This document shows, piece after piece, positions 5,029 to 5,724 of a DNA stretch of 5,724 nucleotides. The position numbers and the translations under genes were made by a program. Below the pieces are notes generated by a model. The model was not told where the DNA came from and did no database searches. It saw only the letters and a list, made by a program, of their open reading frames with translations. Numbering within the stretch: position 1 is the stretch's first letter; every line of letters starts with the position of its first letter. The stretch spans positions 1-5,724 of the forward strand of contig QIHK01000052.1 of assembly GCA_003230945.1 (NCBI GenBank), written 5' to 3'. The DNA is from Candidatus Kaiserbacteria bacterium. GTDB taxonomy: Bacteria > Patescibacteriota > Minisyncoccia > Phycocordibacterales > Phycocordibacteraceae.

Positions 5029-5053
5029 AAAAACGCCATACCCGGCGTTTTTT
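5029..5053 (+). terminator. Intrinsic (rho-independent) terminator
   Basis: AAAAACGCC (5029-5037) and GGCGTTTTT (5044-5052) form a 9-bp stem around the 6-base loop ATACCC, followed by a T-rich tail (TTTTTTATTTTT from 5048). This is the clearest terminator in the window. It ends 22 bases before the start of the HAD-type gene. It therefore either closes the candidate RNA (or nth) transcript and leaves the HAD gene to its own promoter, or works as an attenuator in that gene's leader. The A-rich left side makes it partly bidirectional, but no leftward gene is near. Confidence 0.85.
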
Positions 5054-5074
5054 ATTTTTGATTAAGGTATTATT

Positions 5075-5724
5075 ATGTCGATTATGAGTAGTAAACAATC
5101 AGTAGCAGTATTTGATATCGATGGAACGGTATTTCGCTCATCATTGCTCATTGAGCTCGTAGAACAACTAATTGCACAGGGTCTTTTTCCAAAAAAGACA
5201 GGTGAAGCATATGAAGAGGAGCGATCTAGTTGGCTTAATCGTAAAGGTGATTATGAATCATATATTAATAAAGTTGTTGAAGTATTCCTTTCCCAATTAA
5301 AAGGAATACCCTATCAAGATATGGCAAATATTGCTGGAGAAATTCTCGAGAAAAAACGTGATTATGTATATCGTTATACACGAAATCTTCTCAAGGAAAT
5401 GAAGGCGAATGGATATTTTATACTTGGTATTTCACATTCCCCTAAATTTATTGTTGATGGATTTGGGTATGAACATGGTTTTGATAAAGTGTACGGTATT
5501 TTTTATGAAAGTGGTCCTTCTGGAAATTTCACTGGTGAAATTGAAGATAAAGATCTTATTTTTAATAAAGCAGCAATTCTTCAACGAGCAGTACGTAAAG
5601 AAAAGTTAACGCTCTCAAGGTCAGTCGGAATAGGGGACTCTGAGAGTGATATTCCAATGCTTGAACTGACCGAAATGCCAATTGCATTTAATCCAAATCA
5701 AAAGCTTTTTGAGCATGCAAAACG
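5075..5724 (+). CDS. HAD-IB family hydrolase (SerB-like phosphatase fold), 3' end cut by window
   Basis: The frame is open from ATG at 5075 to the window edge, giving 216 residues plus a partial codon. The haloacid dehalogenase motifs are in order. Motif I is FDIDGTVF (13-20), with nucleophile D14 and acid/base D16. Motif II is GISHSP (118-123), with S120 as the phosphate-binding serine. Motif III is K165 in FNKAAIL. Motif IV is GIGDSESDIPML (185-196), with Mg2+-binding D188 and D192. The helical cap (about 24-100) between motifs I and II marks subclass I, and the layout resembles the phosphoserine-phosphatase-like IB group. It would hydrolyse a small phosphomonoester; the substrate cannot be deduced. 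Most relatives are 210-240 residues, so little is missing. AAGG at 5064-5067 is a fair ribosome site 7 bases upstream and supports this start; ATG at 5084 is an alternative. No clear promoter lies between the terminator and the start. Confidence 0.9.
   Translation, partial: MSIMSSKQSVAVFDIDGTVFRSSLLIELVEQLIAQGLFPKKTGEAYEEERSSWLNRKGDYESYINKVVEVFLSQLKGIPYQDMANIAGEILEKKRDYVYRYTRNLLKEMKANGYFILGISHSPKFIVDGFGYEHGFDKVYGIFYESGPSGNFTGEIEDKDLIFNKAAILQRAVRKEKLTLSRSVGIGDSESDIPMLELTEMPIAFNPNQKLFEHAK

Overview
The window looks like a chromosomal stretch from a small-genome bacterium, most likely a member of the Candidate Phyla Radiation (Patescibacteria, Parcubacteria-like). This is inference. It rests on the AT-rich composition, short spacers, weak or absent Shine-Dalgarno sites, and several protein types I associate with that group: an ECF sigma factor followed by a three-helix membrane protein, a stand-alone VKOR, an exported beta-helix membrane protein, and an endonuclease III with an HPLT-type C-terminus. 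The standard code fits every frame. I see no tRNA, rRNA, CRISPR array, insertion sequence or phage gene.

Layout: the 3' end of an unidentified gene (1-90) converges on a DedA-type membrane protein read leftward (122-718). A 102-base divergent spacer with a perfect 14-bp palindrome leads into an ECF-type sigma factor (821-1390). The sigma stop overlaps by 4 bases the start of a three-helix membrane protein with an external beta-rich domain (1387-2256), which I infer to be its membrane partner or anti-sigma factor. A promoter at about 2306-2334 then drives a two-gene unit: a VKOR-family thiol oxidoreductase (2345-2821) and, 5 bases later, a secreted 17-residue-repeat beta-helix joined to a polytopic membrane domain (2827-3993). 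Next is endonuclease III (4076-4795), whose iron-sulfur motif keeps only two of four cysteines. The window ends inside a HAD-IB family phosphatase-like gene (5075 onward).

The least explained part is 4772-5053. A consensus TTGACA box lies inside a 15-bp palindrome at the end of the endonuclease gene and is followed at 17 bp by TAGAGT. Downstream comes a segment of about 178 bases whose ends pair over 13 bp, then a hairpin, then a clear intrinsic terminator just before the HAD gene. This could be a stand-alone small RNA, or a regulatory leader that controls the HAD gene by attenuation. A stop-free frame without a start codon also runs through it, so a decayed gene is a third option.

The genes from 122 to 3993 all concern the cell envelope: membrane remodelling, extracytoplasmic signalling, disulfide formation and surface scaffolding. 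The right part is DNA repair and small-molecule phosphate chemistry.
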